Shown in pieces: positions 52,319-62,322 of a stretch of DNA of 64,000 nucleotides (positions are counted from its first letter, which is position 1; each line of letters starts with the position of its first letter). A program made the translations under genes and the position numbers. The notes beneath the pieces are model-generated. The model saw only the letters and a list, made by a program, of their open reading frames with translations. It was not told where the DNA came from and did not search any database. This stretch comes from Strigamia acuminata (taxonomy: Eukaryota > Arthropoda > Chilopoda > Geophilomorpha > Linotaeniidae), in assembly GCA_949358305.1 (NCBI GenBank), contig OX442314.1, forward strand, positions 41,300,581 through 41,364,580. The letters run 5' to 3'.

Positions 52319-52643
52319 CACAAGGGCGTTTGATTCAGTCGGCTGCACATGCACTGGTTTCCCTAGCGACCCGTGAAAAGTTGGCTGTACTCTGCTGTTC
52401 CAGGTGTGTTTGATGCAACAGTAAAGCTAACTTATTTTTTTATTAATTGAGGCGGTCTAGATTGAGATATGGTACACATTAATCCAAACACAAATAAAAA
52501 TAAAGATTATTGTTTTACAATTAAATCATAGTTTTTATTTTGATATTAGTACTTGTAGTAGTAGCTGTACAAACAAAGTTTACACGTCACAGTTTTTCAT
52601 AAAAGTGTAAATCTGAATTGATGTAGTTAGCAGGCTAAGCACT
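52319..52643. other. Spacer before element F
   Basis: AT-rich, no feature. The last four bases (cact, 52640-52643) are F's target duplication. Confidence 0.5.
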
Positions 52644-53266
52644 TGTGACCAGCTGCCCCTGCGCACGGGTCGCTGCACTGCAACGGCAATGCACTTGGCG
52701 CAGCTCCAGCGCCTCTCGTATCTCGCGCAGCCTGTTGCGGTCCCCCGCAACCAGGTGGAGCTGCGGGCCTTTGGTCAAGCAGGATCGGGCCCCGGAAGTC
52801 GCCCTTCCGGAAGTGGTTGGTCCCCGTAGGGACAAGAGAGTTGTTGATCAACCAGCAAGGCGAACGGTCGTGTTGCGACCGCCTCCGAAACTGGCTATTG
52901 AGATAACCCAAACTATCGGCGTGGCGATGATATCGCCCGCCGGGACCTGAGCGTCCAGTTGCGCCACGTCCGCCGGACGTTAACCGTAACTTCGGCGGCG
53001 TGGCCCAAAACCGATTACCGACCTCGTGTGTCATGGCGGCCGATGGCCGCCGTGCCACGCGGTCTGATTAGGGACGGTTCGAAGGAACCGCCGCCTTGGG
53101 AAATACACTATGGGACACTACAATCATACCCCTAGACATCCAATAAAGCCATAACTAAAACTATATTGTGTCTCCGTGTATTTCGTGGTTTGTTTTATCG
53201 TGTGTGTTGCGTCCAGCGCCTCCGTGGCTCTCCCCCGACCACGTGGCGTCCGTCCGAACACTCACA
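52644..53266 (+). repeat. Element F 5' LTR
   Basis: 623 bp; aataaa at 53142-53147. It is related to the A LTR at its ends and in the part around gttgcgtccagcgcct, but diverged elsewhere. The long open frame on its minus strand is repeated in the other LTR. Confidence 0.95.
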
Positions 53267-53268
53267 AT

Positions 53269-53286
53269 TGTGGGCCCGTCCAGGAT
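53269..53286 (+). promoter_or_regulatory. Element F primer binding site (tRNA-Pro-like)
   Basis: tgtgggcccgtccaggat, two bases after the LTR. Three mismatches to the classical tRNA-Pro site, one more than in A. Confidence 0.65.
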
Positions 53287-54132
53287 TTTGAATTCTCTTG
53301 CGAATACTATTCTAATTTACTGATTGTGCGAAGCACAATATTAAATGAATTTTTTCTTTCAACTAGAGGGGGAAATTTCCTTGGTCATGATTGTGACAGG
53401 GGGTCAGCAGGCGAAACGGCCGCTAATCGCTGACCATTGGACCCTGATCAGACAAAAATTGGTGGCTTTGCATGTCCAGCTTGCCTGGGTACTGGCAAGC
53501 CGGGACTTACACTAGCCACACTTTCCAACGGTCTTCTATTCCTTTCTAGCTTAGCCTAAAAAACTGAGTGGTTGGGAGGGGAATATAATTCCAAACCTTC
53601 TTTATTATTTTTATTTCTTGGTGCGCAGCCCAAGTAAAAGTAATGGGACAGTCTGCAGCGTATTCAAACTCGATTCGTGGAGGAGGCGCGCTGGTGGCCA
53701 CCAGCAAACCAAATCCCACGGGGGAGAAGCGGTCATATTCCAGGTGCCACGCTGCAATCACTGGTTCCATTATGGGCCGGGCGAGGAGGCGATGTTGAAC
53801 TGAGCTTTGAGTGACACCAAATTTCTTGTAGGACGTTTAGTCGCTTGGATGCAGGTTGCTAGCTTAGTGGTCGCTGGCGCGGGAACAGTCACGTGCGGTG
53901 AGTTGGCGTGTAGTTGGACCCGAGTAGCAGCGAAGTGTCCGCACACATGGGAAGACTGCCTTGATTTTTGTTGCGACTCATAATTTATGGGTTGCGTTGT
54001 GGCTGCTCAAGGCGCTCATCCGGGTTCACATCGGTCATAATCCTACCCTGTCCCGTGTACTGGTTGGTAGGCAACTGCAAGTTAACGTATTTAACCCAAG
54101 AGTTGCTGAAATTGGGACACGGACAGCAGGGA

Positions 54133-54270
54133 GAGCTGCCGGAGGTACGGGGATACCGATGGTGAAGTGCTCAAATGGTACAGAGAGTTCGTTAGGGCGT
54201 AGGAACGATATCTGTGCGTTCAGGTAGCTACCAACTTTGAAAAAAGATTGGGAATCTAGCCTGTAACTTT
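54133..54270 (+). promoter_or_regulatory. Highly conserved leader block in F
   Basis: Partner of 13718-13855; about eight transitions in 133 bases. Non-coding in both elements. Confidence 0.6.
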
Positions 54271-54999
54271 TGTTTCTGAATTTTATTCACTCTTGCTTGA
54301 TTTCTGGGCTACTGCAGTTTGTTAAAGGACTGTGCTCGAACCACAGTCTGGAGCAATCTCTGTAATTTGGAAATTAGTTGTTTTTACATCTTTTTCATTT
54401 TTTACTTTTTCTCTAAACTTCCCTATCTATGATTTTCATGGTTTTCTTGGGACTCCACACCTGACAGCGGTAATAATCACCTCAAATGCCGGGTTGTATA
54501 CAGCGTCAAATGGAGGGCGATATGGCTTCACAATGGCGGCTGAAGGGTGGGACCCAAGGCGACTAGGGACAGAAGATGCATTTCCTTTTTACTTTAAGTG
54601 CAACTGACTGTTCCACAAAAAACACCATTTCATTGGGATGAACAGACATCTCAGTGTAGGCACGTTTCTGTCGAAAGGCAGCCTCGTGCAGACTGGAATG
54701 AGTCTCCGAAAGGGGTGAGCGGGCGCGTTTGTTGGTCTCTTGGGGCAGAAGAAGAGATTGCAACAATATCCCCGTAGTGTAAATATCTGCAAAAACCTTC
54801 TGCTAAAAATTGGAACTTTTTGGGTGTCTTTTAGATTAAAAAACACCCAGTATTTTGTAATTTTTTATTTTTATTTTCTTATCTTTCTTCCTCTGTTTCT
54901 TCTTGCGAGGCATCAAGAATCGGTTTGTCTGCGCGCTAGCGCGGTTTGATTTTGTTATTTGTTGCTAACAATGATAAAATTAACTGGTTTGAAAATTTC

Positions 55000-55110
55000 G
55001 AAGTTCTACAGACATGATTTCGTGCTTTTTTAGAAAAGCACAAAAGTCATGTTTTTGTGGAATCAGACCATTTTGATCTGGTTCAGAACTTCTAGTTCCA
55101 AACCGAAAAA
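55000..55110 (+). promoter_or_regulatory. Leader stem-loop segment in F
   Basis: gacatgatttcgtgc can pair with gcacaaaagtcatg, and aatcagacca with tgatctggttc. The pairing is kept in the A copies, despite base changes. Confidence 0.5.
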
Positions 55111-55490
55111 TCACTATTGTTTTTTCAAAAAGTGTTGTTTTTTCTGCAGAAATGTAGGAATTGGAACATTAAAACGGTCGAAATTTTGTTTTTATTTTAA
55201 AAATCAAACATGGCGACTGGAAAGACAATAGAAAAACATGTGGAAATCTCGGAATTTTCGAGAATGATTGGAATTTCAAATTTCGACATTTTCTTGGAAC
55301 TCTGGGAAATTGATTCTATAAATTATTTTAATTTTCTACCAATGGGAAACCAGGGGGGGGAAGTGACATCACTAATCCCTCTCCCAAGAATGGCTACTTG
55401 AGCCTAATCTCCTGTCTCCTCATTGGTCGTGACTTAATTCCACTTGTTCACCTTGCAAGCTGCGGTCCTGCTTTTGGTCACATTGTGTCA

Positions 55491-57092
55491 ATGCCAGCGA
55501 CCAGAACTGGTAAGACCACGTGGGACTCTCCTGCACCTAATTCTTTCACACCCGCAACGGATTCAGATTTGAACGACTCGGATAACAATTCGATTGCTTC
55601 TTCAAACGACAATATGTCAGTCCCTAAAGTTAAATTGTTGGATCAAGCGATGCTTGAAACGACTTGCAACGTCTTTAATCTAGTTATCGATGATATGACA
55701 ACCTACGAAGTGTGGGAAGACACGCTTCTGAAAGTAGCCGATCACTTGGTGGAACTCCAAGACAAATCGGATAGCACTATGCGTCAATTAACGCAAACGC
55801 GCACGGAATTCGGTGATATTAGCGACCGGTTAACTCATGCTTTGCAGGAGTTAGACTCTGCGAAATTATCGAATGAAAGCTTGTTGAAGATGATAGCTAG
55901 TCAAAAAGCTATCGTTGACAGCGTGGTGGCGGCTGGACAATCGAATTTGAGAGCACAATCTGCAATCTCAAACACGATTTCTCCCACCGTGACAACACCA
56001 AACTCTGGATCCAGCACAGGCTCAACGCCTACGACTGGAAATCCTCTTTTTCTGGCTTGGGGAGAAAAGTTTCTTCACAAAACTGACCAGGCTATGCCTG
56101 CTCCCAGGCCAATGGATGAAGTAGAGCTAAGTAAACGAGTCAAATCCATTGGAATTGAAGCGTTTGCAGGGGACAAAACGAAAGCTAAGTCTTTCCTTAT
56201 TGATTTAAAACGTTCTCTACGCTTTGCTTTGCCCTATCTGAACCAAGTGCTTGCTGAGCATTTGTTTAAGTTTTTCCGAGGAGATGCGGCCACATGGTTC
56301 TCTTCTCATGCCAAAACGAATTGGGAGGAATTCGAACATGAATTTATCACCCATTTTCGTCCGAGCGATGCGCTGCTTTTAGCAGAAATTGCTAAAACGC
56401 AGCAACTGTCTCATGAGTCTGCCACCCAAGTGGTGATAAGACTCGAGAAGTTATACGCTCAATTGACTATTCCTGTGCACGAGAGCCAGCAAATTCAAAA
56501 AGTGCTGGCAATTCTGCGCCCAGCGGCCAAGAACATGGTCGCAAATGCCATTAATTTGGAGAACACTTGGGCGTCGCTCAGGAAAGCTTGCATTGCTACG
56601 GAGGCCGCGATCATAAATCAGGAAACTGTGACAAATGCAGCAATCATTGAGGCGGCAAAAACAGAAACTGTTACGCCAATTCAAAAATCCAACCAGCAAA
56701 TGGTAACAATACCAAATGCTGCGGGTGGAGATAAACCGAAATTTGTTCCGTTTGGATTGAGAAATCCAAACAATAGAACACTGTTCCCTGCGCCTAAAAA
56801 TGCTGCGATAGCAGCAACAAAGGCCGCAGAAGGCAACGAGAAGGCGCTAGTCCCGAGCAATAGGCTCAAAGATTATGCGACCAAACCAAGAGTTGGCGGT
56901 TGCTGGGGCTGCGGTGGCGCACACTTTGAAAGGGATTGCCCCCTTAAAGTGGAAGCCGCTAAAGCAGCAATGGAAACAATCGCCGCTGCCCAACACAGCA
57001 TGATGCAGGCTATGCTTGCAGCCAATGAATTTGGTGGCTGGCCTGACATGGCGGGAAACGAGGAGTCGCAGTCGACAGAAACCCCCGAGTAA
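55491..57092 (+). CDS. gag: Element F Gag (533 aa)
   Basis: Start ATG 55491: the open frame begins further upstream but has no earlier ATG, and similarity to A begins here (M-P-A-T-R-T-G-K). Acidic, Ser-rich N-terminus to residue 45, then a coiled-coil-like part (about 60-150). The capsid-type domain (about 200-390) has H-L-F-K-F-F-R-G-D-A-A-T-W-F, F-R-P-S-D-A-L-L-L-A-E and I-L-R-P-A-A-K. The zinc knuckle C-W-G-C-G-G-A-H-F-E-R-D-C lies near 475-487 and has C-x2-C-x3-H-x4-C spacing, one residue shorter than usual. The last codons overlap the pol frame. Confidence 0.92.
   Translation: MPATRTGKTTWDSPAPNSFTPATDSDLNDSDNNSIASSNDNMSVPKVKLLDQAMLETTCNVFNLVIDDMTTYEVWEDTLLKVADHLVELQDKSDSTMRQLTQTRTEFGDISDRLTHALQELDSAKLSNESLLKMIASQKAIVDSVVAAGQSNLRAQSAISNTISPTVTTPNSGSSTGSTPTTGNPLFLAWGEKFLHKTDQAMPAPRPMDEVELSKRVKSIGIEAFAGDKTKAKSFLIDLKRSLRFALPYLNQVLAEHLFKFFRGDAATWFSSHAKTNWEEFEHEFITHFRPSDALLLAEIAKTQQLSHESATQVVIRLEKLYAQLTIPVHESQQIQKVLAILRPAAKNMVANAINLENTWASLRKACIATEAAIINQETVTNAAIIEAAKTETVTPIQKSNQQMVTIPNAAGGDKPKFVPFGLRNPNNRTLFPAPKNAAIAATKAAEGNEKALVPSNRLKDYATKPRVGGCWGCGGAHFERDCPLKVEAAKAAMETIAAAQHSMMQAMLAANEFGGWPDMAGNEESQSTETPE
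57053..57059 (+). promoter_or_regulatory. -1 ribosomal frameshift site G_GGA_AAC in gag/pol overlap
   Basis: Gag codons gcg gga aac place GGGAAAC in the correct phase. The -1 frame is open from 57047 straight into pol. A perfect 8-bp stem, cgcagtcg (57067-57074) with cgactgcg (57097-57104), extended by gag/ctc, starts seven bases downstream and encloses the gag stop (57090-57092). GGGAAAC is an established retroviral slippery sequence. Confidence 0.85.
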
Positions 57093-57127
57093 CTGACGAC
57101 TGCGCTCTCACTATTGTGTTGATTCCA

Positions 57128-60100
57128 ATGGAAGAAGACATGGAGGATGCGCTATTTGATGACATTTCATCCACAGAGCCAGATCCTCGCGTGGTTTTTT
57201 CCACAGAACCTGAAATCGATCATGTTAACGTTGCTTTAAAGACAGGAAAGAGTATTACTCCCCTGCCTTACTTCAAAGCAACACTAAACGGCTTAAAAGT
57301 CACCGCTCTGATGGATACTGGGGCAACCCATAGGTACATCAGCGGAGGAATGCTTAAAAAGCTAAACCTCTTGCACTTTATGACTCCATTTTTAGAAAAT
57401 CGAGTTGTATACACTGGCGATAGACCAACACGTCCAATCGGAACAATCACATTGCCACTCAAGTGGCGGGGTGGTGAAATCCCTGTGACATTTACTGTTC
57501 TTCCATCAGCTTCCAAATTTATATTATTAGGTTGCTCTTGGATTATCGAAAATAGGATTGTTCTCAATCTAACAGATCGAGAATATTTCTTTCTTGATTT
57601 TCCACATGACACATTTCCCTTCGACGACCCACCATCGCCTGAAGAACTTGGAAATGCAATAATGGATCGATGGGATGCTTTGGTTGCAGAATCAAAGTCA
57701 CCTTCTGTCTCCACGGCTGATTTGAGCCAGAGACTGTTAGCAAAAAGCAATTTGTCACCAAGGCAGAGATCTCAAATCTTAACTCTTGTAGAAAAATACA
57801 GACATGTGTTTAGTGACAAAGCTGGCTGCCACCCCACGTTGGAACATCCAATTCCGACTGGAGATGCACCTTCATTTCGATGCAAAGACCGACCAATGAA
57901 TCCCAAGAAAGCTGAGATTTATCGCGAATTGGTTGCTGAATTGCTGAGAGATGGTTGGGCCGAACCTTGCGAGGGGAGTTATAAAAATCCCCCCGTGATT
58001 GTTGCAAAGAAAGACGGAGGGTACCGCCTCTGTATTGACTTTCGCTGGCTAAATAAGATCACAATTGAGGACGTCTACCAGATGCCCTCAATTTCTATGA
58101 TTTTGGCCTGTTTAGGTGGAAAAAAGTTCTTTTCTACTTTGGATTTAACTAAAGGTTATTACCAAATAAAACTTAAATCAAGTGACAAGAAGAAAACTGC
58201 TTTTTCTACTTCTGATGGAACATACCAATTTACTCGTATGCCCTTCGGACTGTGCAATGCACCCAGTGCATTTCAAAGAATGATGGATCAAGTTCTTGGA
58301 ACTGCACAACACAAGTGGGCACTCGCTTACCTCGATGATATTATCATTTTTAGCGACTCATTTGAAGAACACCTTCAGCATTTAGATGACATATTGTCAA
58401 AATTAGATAAAAACAAATTGACAGCGAGTCCGTCAAAGTCATTTATTTGCCCTGAAGAATTAAACTTTCTTGGTTTCACGATGTCAAATGGGGGTTATAG
58501 CCCAAACAACGACAAAGTGGAAGCAATTTTAAATTATCCGACCCCTTCCAGTATAAAACAGCTTCAGCGTTTTATTGGGATGGTGGGTTTCTATGCTGCT
58601 CTAATTCCAAAACTGAGTATTACTCAAAAACCATTTTTTGCCCTTTTAAAGAAAGATACAAAATGGGAATGGTCTGAAGAGTGCAATGTTGCTTTCGAAT
58701 ATCTGAAAAACCAGCTTGCAAAAGGAATTGTGCTACCTCTGCCTGATTTCGCTCGCAACTTTACCATCCATACAGATGCTAGTGGCGGCGGGCTCGGTGC
58801 AGTCCTCATGCAACTGGATGACCATGGTGCTTTAAGACCAGTTGCGTACGCCAGCAGAACTCTGCAAGGCGCGGAAAACAACTACAGCACCACTGATTTG
58901 GAATGTTTAGCTGTGGTTTGGGCTGTTGATAAGTTCAAACCATACATTGAATATTCTGAGTACCAAGTTGAGACTGACCATCATGCTCTGAGATTTCTCA
59001 TGACAATGGAAAACCCAGCTGGAAGACTGGCTAGGTGGGCAATGAAATTGCAGAATGAAAATTTCACCATCAAGTACCGAAAAGGCACCGACAATCAAGT
59101 CGCGGATGCCTTATCCAGAGTCTCTCTTGATAATGGCAATCCGTTAGAAGGAAAAGCAACTCTAACAGAGATTATAGAGCCTGTTGCTCTAGCTTATCTC
59201 ACAAATGAGACCGATTACCCGATGTCTTTCGAGAACATTATATTACAGCAGCGTGCAGATAAACATCTTTCAAAACTAATCGAATGGTTGGAATTGGATG
59301 ATGGACAACCTCGACCAGAACTTCCTAAGTTCTTGGAAGAAAGGCAGTACGACTGCACACTCACTAGAAAAGGAATGCTTATTATTTATGCACCCTTTAA
59401 AACTGATTTCTTTGTGGAGGAAGAGGATTTGGGAATTGGATTTAAAATCTTTATTCCACCATCTCTGCAACTCGCAGCACTTCAACTAATTCACGACCAT
59501 CCGATGGCTGGTCACGGAGGAGTTGAAGTAACTCTAGAGCGATTGAAAAGAGTTTATTTCTGGCCTGGCATGCAAAAAGAAGTAAAACTTCATGTAGCAA
59601 GCTGCAATCGCTGCCAACGCTGCAAACCGATTCAGAGAAAACCAAAGGGATTGATGGTCCCAACTTCTCCAAAAATTGGTCGTTTTGAGAAGATAGGAAT
59701 CGATCTAATAGGTCCATTACCTAGAACCTCGAACAGAAATCGCTTCATTCTAGTTGTGGTGGATTATGCCACCGGCTGGATGGAAGCTACACCGCTGAGA
59801 TCCGCCAAAATGACTGCAATTGCACCAATTTTAAAACGATTTTTCAGCTGTCATGGGTGCCCCCGTTTCATGTTGAGCGATAATGGCCCCCAATTCATTT
59901 CTGACGTGTTTCAGACTCTCTGTGACGATGCAGGGGTTGTGCCAATTAAAGCAACGCCTTACCATCCCCAGACTAACCTGACTGAGCGCGTAAACAGGAA
60001 TATCAAGATTATGCTTCGAATTTTTACATTTGAGCACGATCACTGGGACAGATGCATCGACCAGATAAATTTTGCTTTGCATTCTGCCCCAAATGTGTCT

Positions 60101-60826
60101 ACCGGTTTTACACCAGCAATGCTGACGTATGGCAGGGAATTACGACCATTTTGGGATAATCGAGATGTGTCTTATGACACCCCATTCGACCCAAATAGGC
60201 CCTACGACGCTGTCAGAATGCTAGTCGCTAGACACCGTACTCTGATTGCTGCAGCTTTTAAAAATAAGAGTCTGGCCCAAGCAAAACAGAAAACTTACTA
60301 CGATCAACACCGCAGCGACGATAAGTTCGAAATTGGAGATTTGGTTCTGCTAAAGACCCACCCATTGTCCAATGCTGCTAATCGATATGCTGCGTCCCTT
60401 GAGGATCGCTTTGAAGGACCTTATGTAATAACTAAAGTCTTTAACAACAATGCGTATGCCCTTGCGAAACCAATAACTTTGCAAGCGAGGGGTACACACA
60501 ACATTGTAAAACTCAGGAGATTCATCCCCTCAGAAGAAAAGGCTGAATGGCCCATTTTAGATAAGGAAGATGAAGAAGTTCTTGAAAACCAACCTGTGGA
60601 CACTGGAACAGCAACGATATTGCCAACTCCAGTGCAACCAACGGAATCTGGTATCGCAACTAAGTTGCCAACACCAGTAAAACCTTTTGGGAAACCAAAA
60701 AGAATAAAACCCTTGCTGTTGCCACAAGTGGATTCACAAAAACCCACGACGGCTCGACCAAAACCAAATTCGGACTCAAATAGACCTTCGAGAAATCACG
60801 TTTTACCGATCCGATATCGGGATTGA
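57128..60826 (+). CDS. pol: Element F Pol: protease, RT, RNase H, integrase
   Basis: Most likely made as a Gag-Pol fusion through the frameshift at 57053; ATG 57128 is the first in-frame Met if translated alone (1232 aa). Numbering from that ATG: protease A-L-M-D-T-G-A-T near 60-67 and I-L-L-G near 132-135; RT with F-F-S-T-L-D-L-T-K-G-Y-Y (334-345), M-P-F-G-L-C-N-A-P and Y-L-D-D (401-404); RNase H starting T-D-A-S (549-552) with D-L-E-C near 590. The integrase zinc module has H791/H796/C826/C829 and core D859, D918, E953. A G-P-Y module follows near 1100, then a Pro/Lys-rich tail. No chromodomain was recognised. All catalytic residues are present and the frame is unbroken. Confidence 0.95.
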   Translation: MEEDMEDALFDDISSTEPDPRVVFSTEPEIDHVNVALKTGKSITPLPYFKATLNGLKVTALMDTGATHRYISGGMLKKLNLLHFMTPFLENRVVYTGDRPTRPIGTITLPLKWRGGEIPVTFTVLPSASKFILLGCSWIIENRIVLNLTDREYFFLDFPHDTFPFDDPPSPEELGNAIMDRWDALVAESKSPSVSTADLSQRLLAKSNLSPRQRSQILTLVEKYRHVFSDKAGCHPTLEHPIPTGDAPSFRCKDRPMNPKKAEIYRELVAELLRDGWAEPCEGSYKNPPVIVAKKDGGYRLCIDFRWLNKITIEDVYQMPSISMILACLGGKKFFSTLDLTKGYYQIKLKSSDKKKTAFSTSDGTYQFTRMPFGLCNAPSAFQRMMDQVLGTAQHKWALAYLDDIIIFSDSFEEHLQHLDDILSKLDKNKLTASPSKSFICPEELNFLGFTMSNGGYSPNNDKVEAILNYPTPSSIKQLQRFIGMVGFYAALIPKLSITQKPFFALLKKDTKWEWSEECNVAFEYLKNQLAKGIVLPLPDFARNFTIHTDASGGGLGAVLMQLDDHGALRPVAYASRTLQGAENNYSTTDLECLAVVWAVDKFKPYIEYSEYQVETDHHALRFLMTMENPAGRLARWAMKLQNENFTIKYRKGTDNQVADALSRVSLDNGNPLEGKATLTEIIEPVALAYLTNETDYPMSFENIILQQRADKHLSKLIEWLELDDGQPRPELPKFLEERQYDCTLTRKGMLIIYAPFKTDFFVEEEDLGIGFKIFIPPSLQLAALQLIHDHPMAGHGGVEVTLERLKRVYFWPGMQKEVKLHVASCNRCQRCKPIQRKPKGLMVPTSPKIGRFEKIGIDLIGPLPRTSNRNRFILVVVDYATGWMEATPLRSAKMTAIAPILKRFFSCHGCPRFMLSDNGPQFISDVFQTLCDDAGVVPIKATPYHPQTNLTERVNRNIKIMLRIFTFEHDHWDRCIDQINFALHSAPNVSTGFTPAMLTYGRELRPFWDNRDVSYDTPFDPNRPYDAVRMLVARHRTLIAAAFKNKSLAQAKQKTYYDQHRSDDKFEIGDLVLLKTHPLSNAANRYAASLEDRFEGPYVITKVFNNNAYALAKPITLQARGTHNIVKLRRFIPSEEKAEWPILDKEDEEVLENQPVDTGTATILPTPVQPTESGIATKLPTPVKPFGKPKRIKPLLLPQVDSQKPTTARPKPNSDSNRPSRNHVLPIRYRD

Positions 60827-61047
60827 CCGCTAGGTGACACTTCAAATCGGGAGACCCATTTGGACCAATCACAGACTGTTTACAAAACATCTGCGGTCCA
60901 TACGCCAATTAAACGTTCGCGAAACGTCTTCCGGTTCTATACTTAGCCACCACCATTCGTTGTCCAAATCACTTATTCGCTGCGATCGCCACTGACCAGT
61001 CGTGTGGAACTTCTCTGGAAAATCGAAACGAAAAGATTGGAAAAACG
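60827..61047 (+). other. Element F pol-ORF3 spacer
   Basis: Matches 18509-18756 of A in part (ttggaccaatcacaga, aaaac-tctgc, tacgccaatt). It contains ttccggttctatacttag (60930-60947), a weak acceptor-like site 100 bases before the ORF3 ATG. Confidence 0.5.
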
Positions 61048-62322
61048 ATGGAAAATCACCGAAACAACGAATGGGTTCAGTGCCCAATCTGTAACGGCTT
61101 CGGCTACATCACGCTGTGGAATCTATCGCGGATCCCGTGCATGAACTGCGGCGGAGACGAAATCGTTCTGGCGGACCAACCACTCGAGGAATGGTTTGTC
61201 ATGTTCATGACGCTGCCCGGTCAGCCGATTCCGCTGCACCACCGACATATTAACTGGATGCGCGTCCGATCGCGCGCAGAACGCGAGAAGGAAATCGCAG
61301 ACAGGGAACAAGCGCGTGTGGCGAATGCCACACCGACGGAACCCCCAAAGAAAAGACAGAAAACGGCAACGAAGAGCGTACGCTCTCAACCGCCGCCGAC
61401 TGCCTCTACTAATATCTCTACGAAGAAACCCGCAGCGACGACGTCGCAGAAGGTTCTTCGTCCGCCACATAAGCCATTTGTGCTTAAAAAGAAGGCTGCC
61501 GAGGAGACAAAAGCGACCGTACAAAGTACCGTCGCCCAAGCTCCTCACCAACCACCGACCGCCCGTCCAAACATTTCGGAGAAATTGCTGGAAATGAGAC
61601 GGCTCGTGGCGATCGAAAATCCCACGTTGAGTGAACGAAGCGTGAATACCGAAGCAAAAATTCGGTACAGAGCGAAAAAACACGCGGACCATAGGGACCG
61701 AATGGCAAAAAGAGACGCCGAGAAAGCGGCTCATCAGCAATTGACTGCGCCATCGGCCACAATCACATCGAATGCGCCACGCGCACTCGTTAAGAAAATC
61801 CCAGCTCAAACGGAAAAAACTCCCGATGAGCTACGAACAGCTTGGGCGGGACAGTACGGTCCTCAACCAATCCAAGGTATTGTGAACCTGATCCCGACCA
61901 AAGCCACGGCGGCCGCAATCGCTTTTCCAGCGGCCTGCCAACTACCGCAAACGGCACAAACGATGTTTGGTGCCAATACAGCAGCGACGCCGGCTGTCAT
62001 TATGCCGCCGATGGTTGGAGAACGCCCGACGAACGTCGTGTTCCAGGGATTCGCGGATCCTCCACCAGTTTGCGGCAACAATGTAGTCACCGCCGAAGCA
62101 ACGATCGAGACCGCGATGCAAATTGACGGCGCATCGAACGAGGAGTCGCACACGCCGCCACCACCACCGCCAGTCGTTCCCGAGCCCAAAGCTACCGCCG
62201 TGAAAAAGAAGTCGAATAAGAAGTCACGCAAGAAGCTAGCAGAAGAATTCGTCGACGACAAAACTGAAGAAGAGCCAAAAACCGACGATACGCCACCCAC
62301 ACCGGGGAAATCGCTGCAGTGA
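61048..62322 (+). CDS. Element F ORF3, DnaJ-type zinc motif protein (424 aa)
   Basis: ATG 61048. Cys 12, 15, 31 and 34 form C-P-I-C-N-G-F-G, 11 residues, then C-M-N-C-G-G. The next 55 residues are well kept with A (W-F-V-M-F-M, R-H-I-N-W-M-R-V-R-S-R-A-E-R-E). Then a Lys/Pro-rich linker with nuclear-signal-like K-K-R-Q-K, an N-I-S-E-K-L-L-E-M-R-R-L-V helix, a basic helix (Y-R-A-K-K-H-A-D-H-R-D-R), the E-K-T-P-D-E-L-R block, an Ala-rich part and a C-terminus ending T-P-P-T-P-G-K-S-L-Q. No membrane segment or signal peptide, so not an envelope protein. The GC-rich composition differs from pol. I know of no named gypsy gene of this kind. Confidence 0.85.
   Translation: MENHRNNEWVQCPICNGFGYITLWNLSRIPCMNCGGDEIVLADQPLEEWFVMFMTLPGQPIPLHHRHINWMRVRSRAEREKEIADREQARVANATPTEPPKKRQKTATKSVRSQPPPTASTNISTKKPAATTSQKVLRPPHKPFVLKKKAAEETKATVQSTVAQAPHQPPTARPNISEKLLEMRRLVAIENPTLSERSVNTEAKIRYRAKKHADHRDRMAKRDAEKAAHQQLTAPSATITSNAPRALVKKIPAQTEKTPDELRTAWAGQYGPQPIQGIVNLIPTKATAAAIAFPAACQLPQTAQTMFGANTAATPAVIMPPMVGERPTNVVFQGFADPPPVCGNNVVTAEATIETAMQIDGASNEESHTPPPPPPVVPEPKATAVKKKSNKKSRKKLAEEFVDDKTEEEPKTDDTPPTPGKSLQ

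Larger units (their letters stand above)
53287..55490 (+). other. Element F untranslated leader (2.2 kb)
   Basis: No open frame of note. Blocks shared with the A leader occur in the same order, most strikingly 54133-54270. The stem-loop segment at 55000-55110 and the gggggggaagtgacat block at 55353-55372 lie shortly before gag. Confidence 0.8.

Noticed and set aside
52627-53058. Minus-strand 143-codon frame in the F LTR, repeated at 62750-63235
   Set aside because: Same reason: LTR sequence duplicated at both ends, frame not preserved in the related A LTR.
26532-60826. Chromodomain in the integrase tails of B or F
   Set aside because: After the GPY/F module only Pro/Lys-rich tails are seen; no aromatic-cage pattern.
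61048-62322. ORF3 as an envelope gene (errantivirus-like)
   Set aside because: No signal peptide, membrane span or furin-like site; Cys pattern and basic linkers indicate an internal protein.
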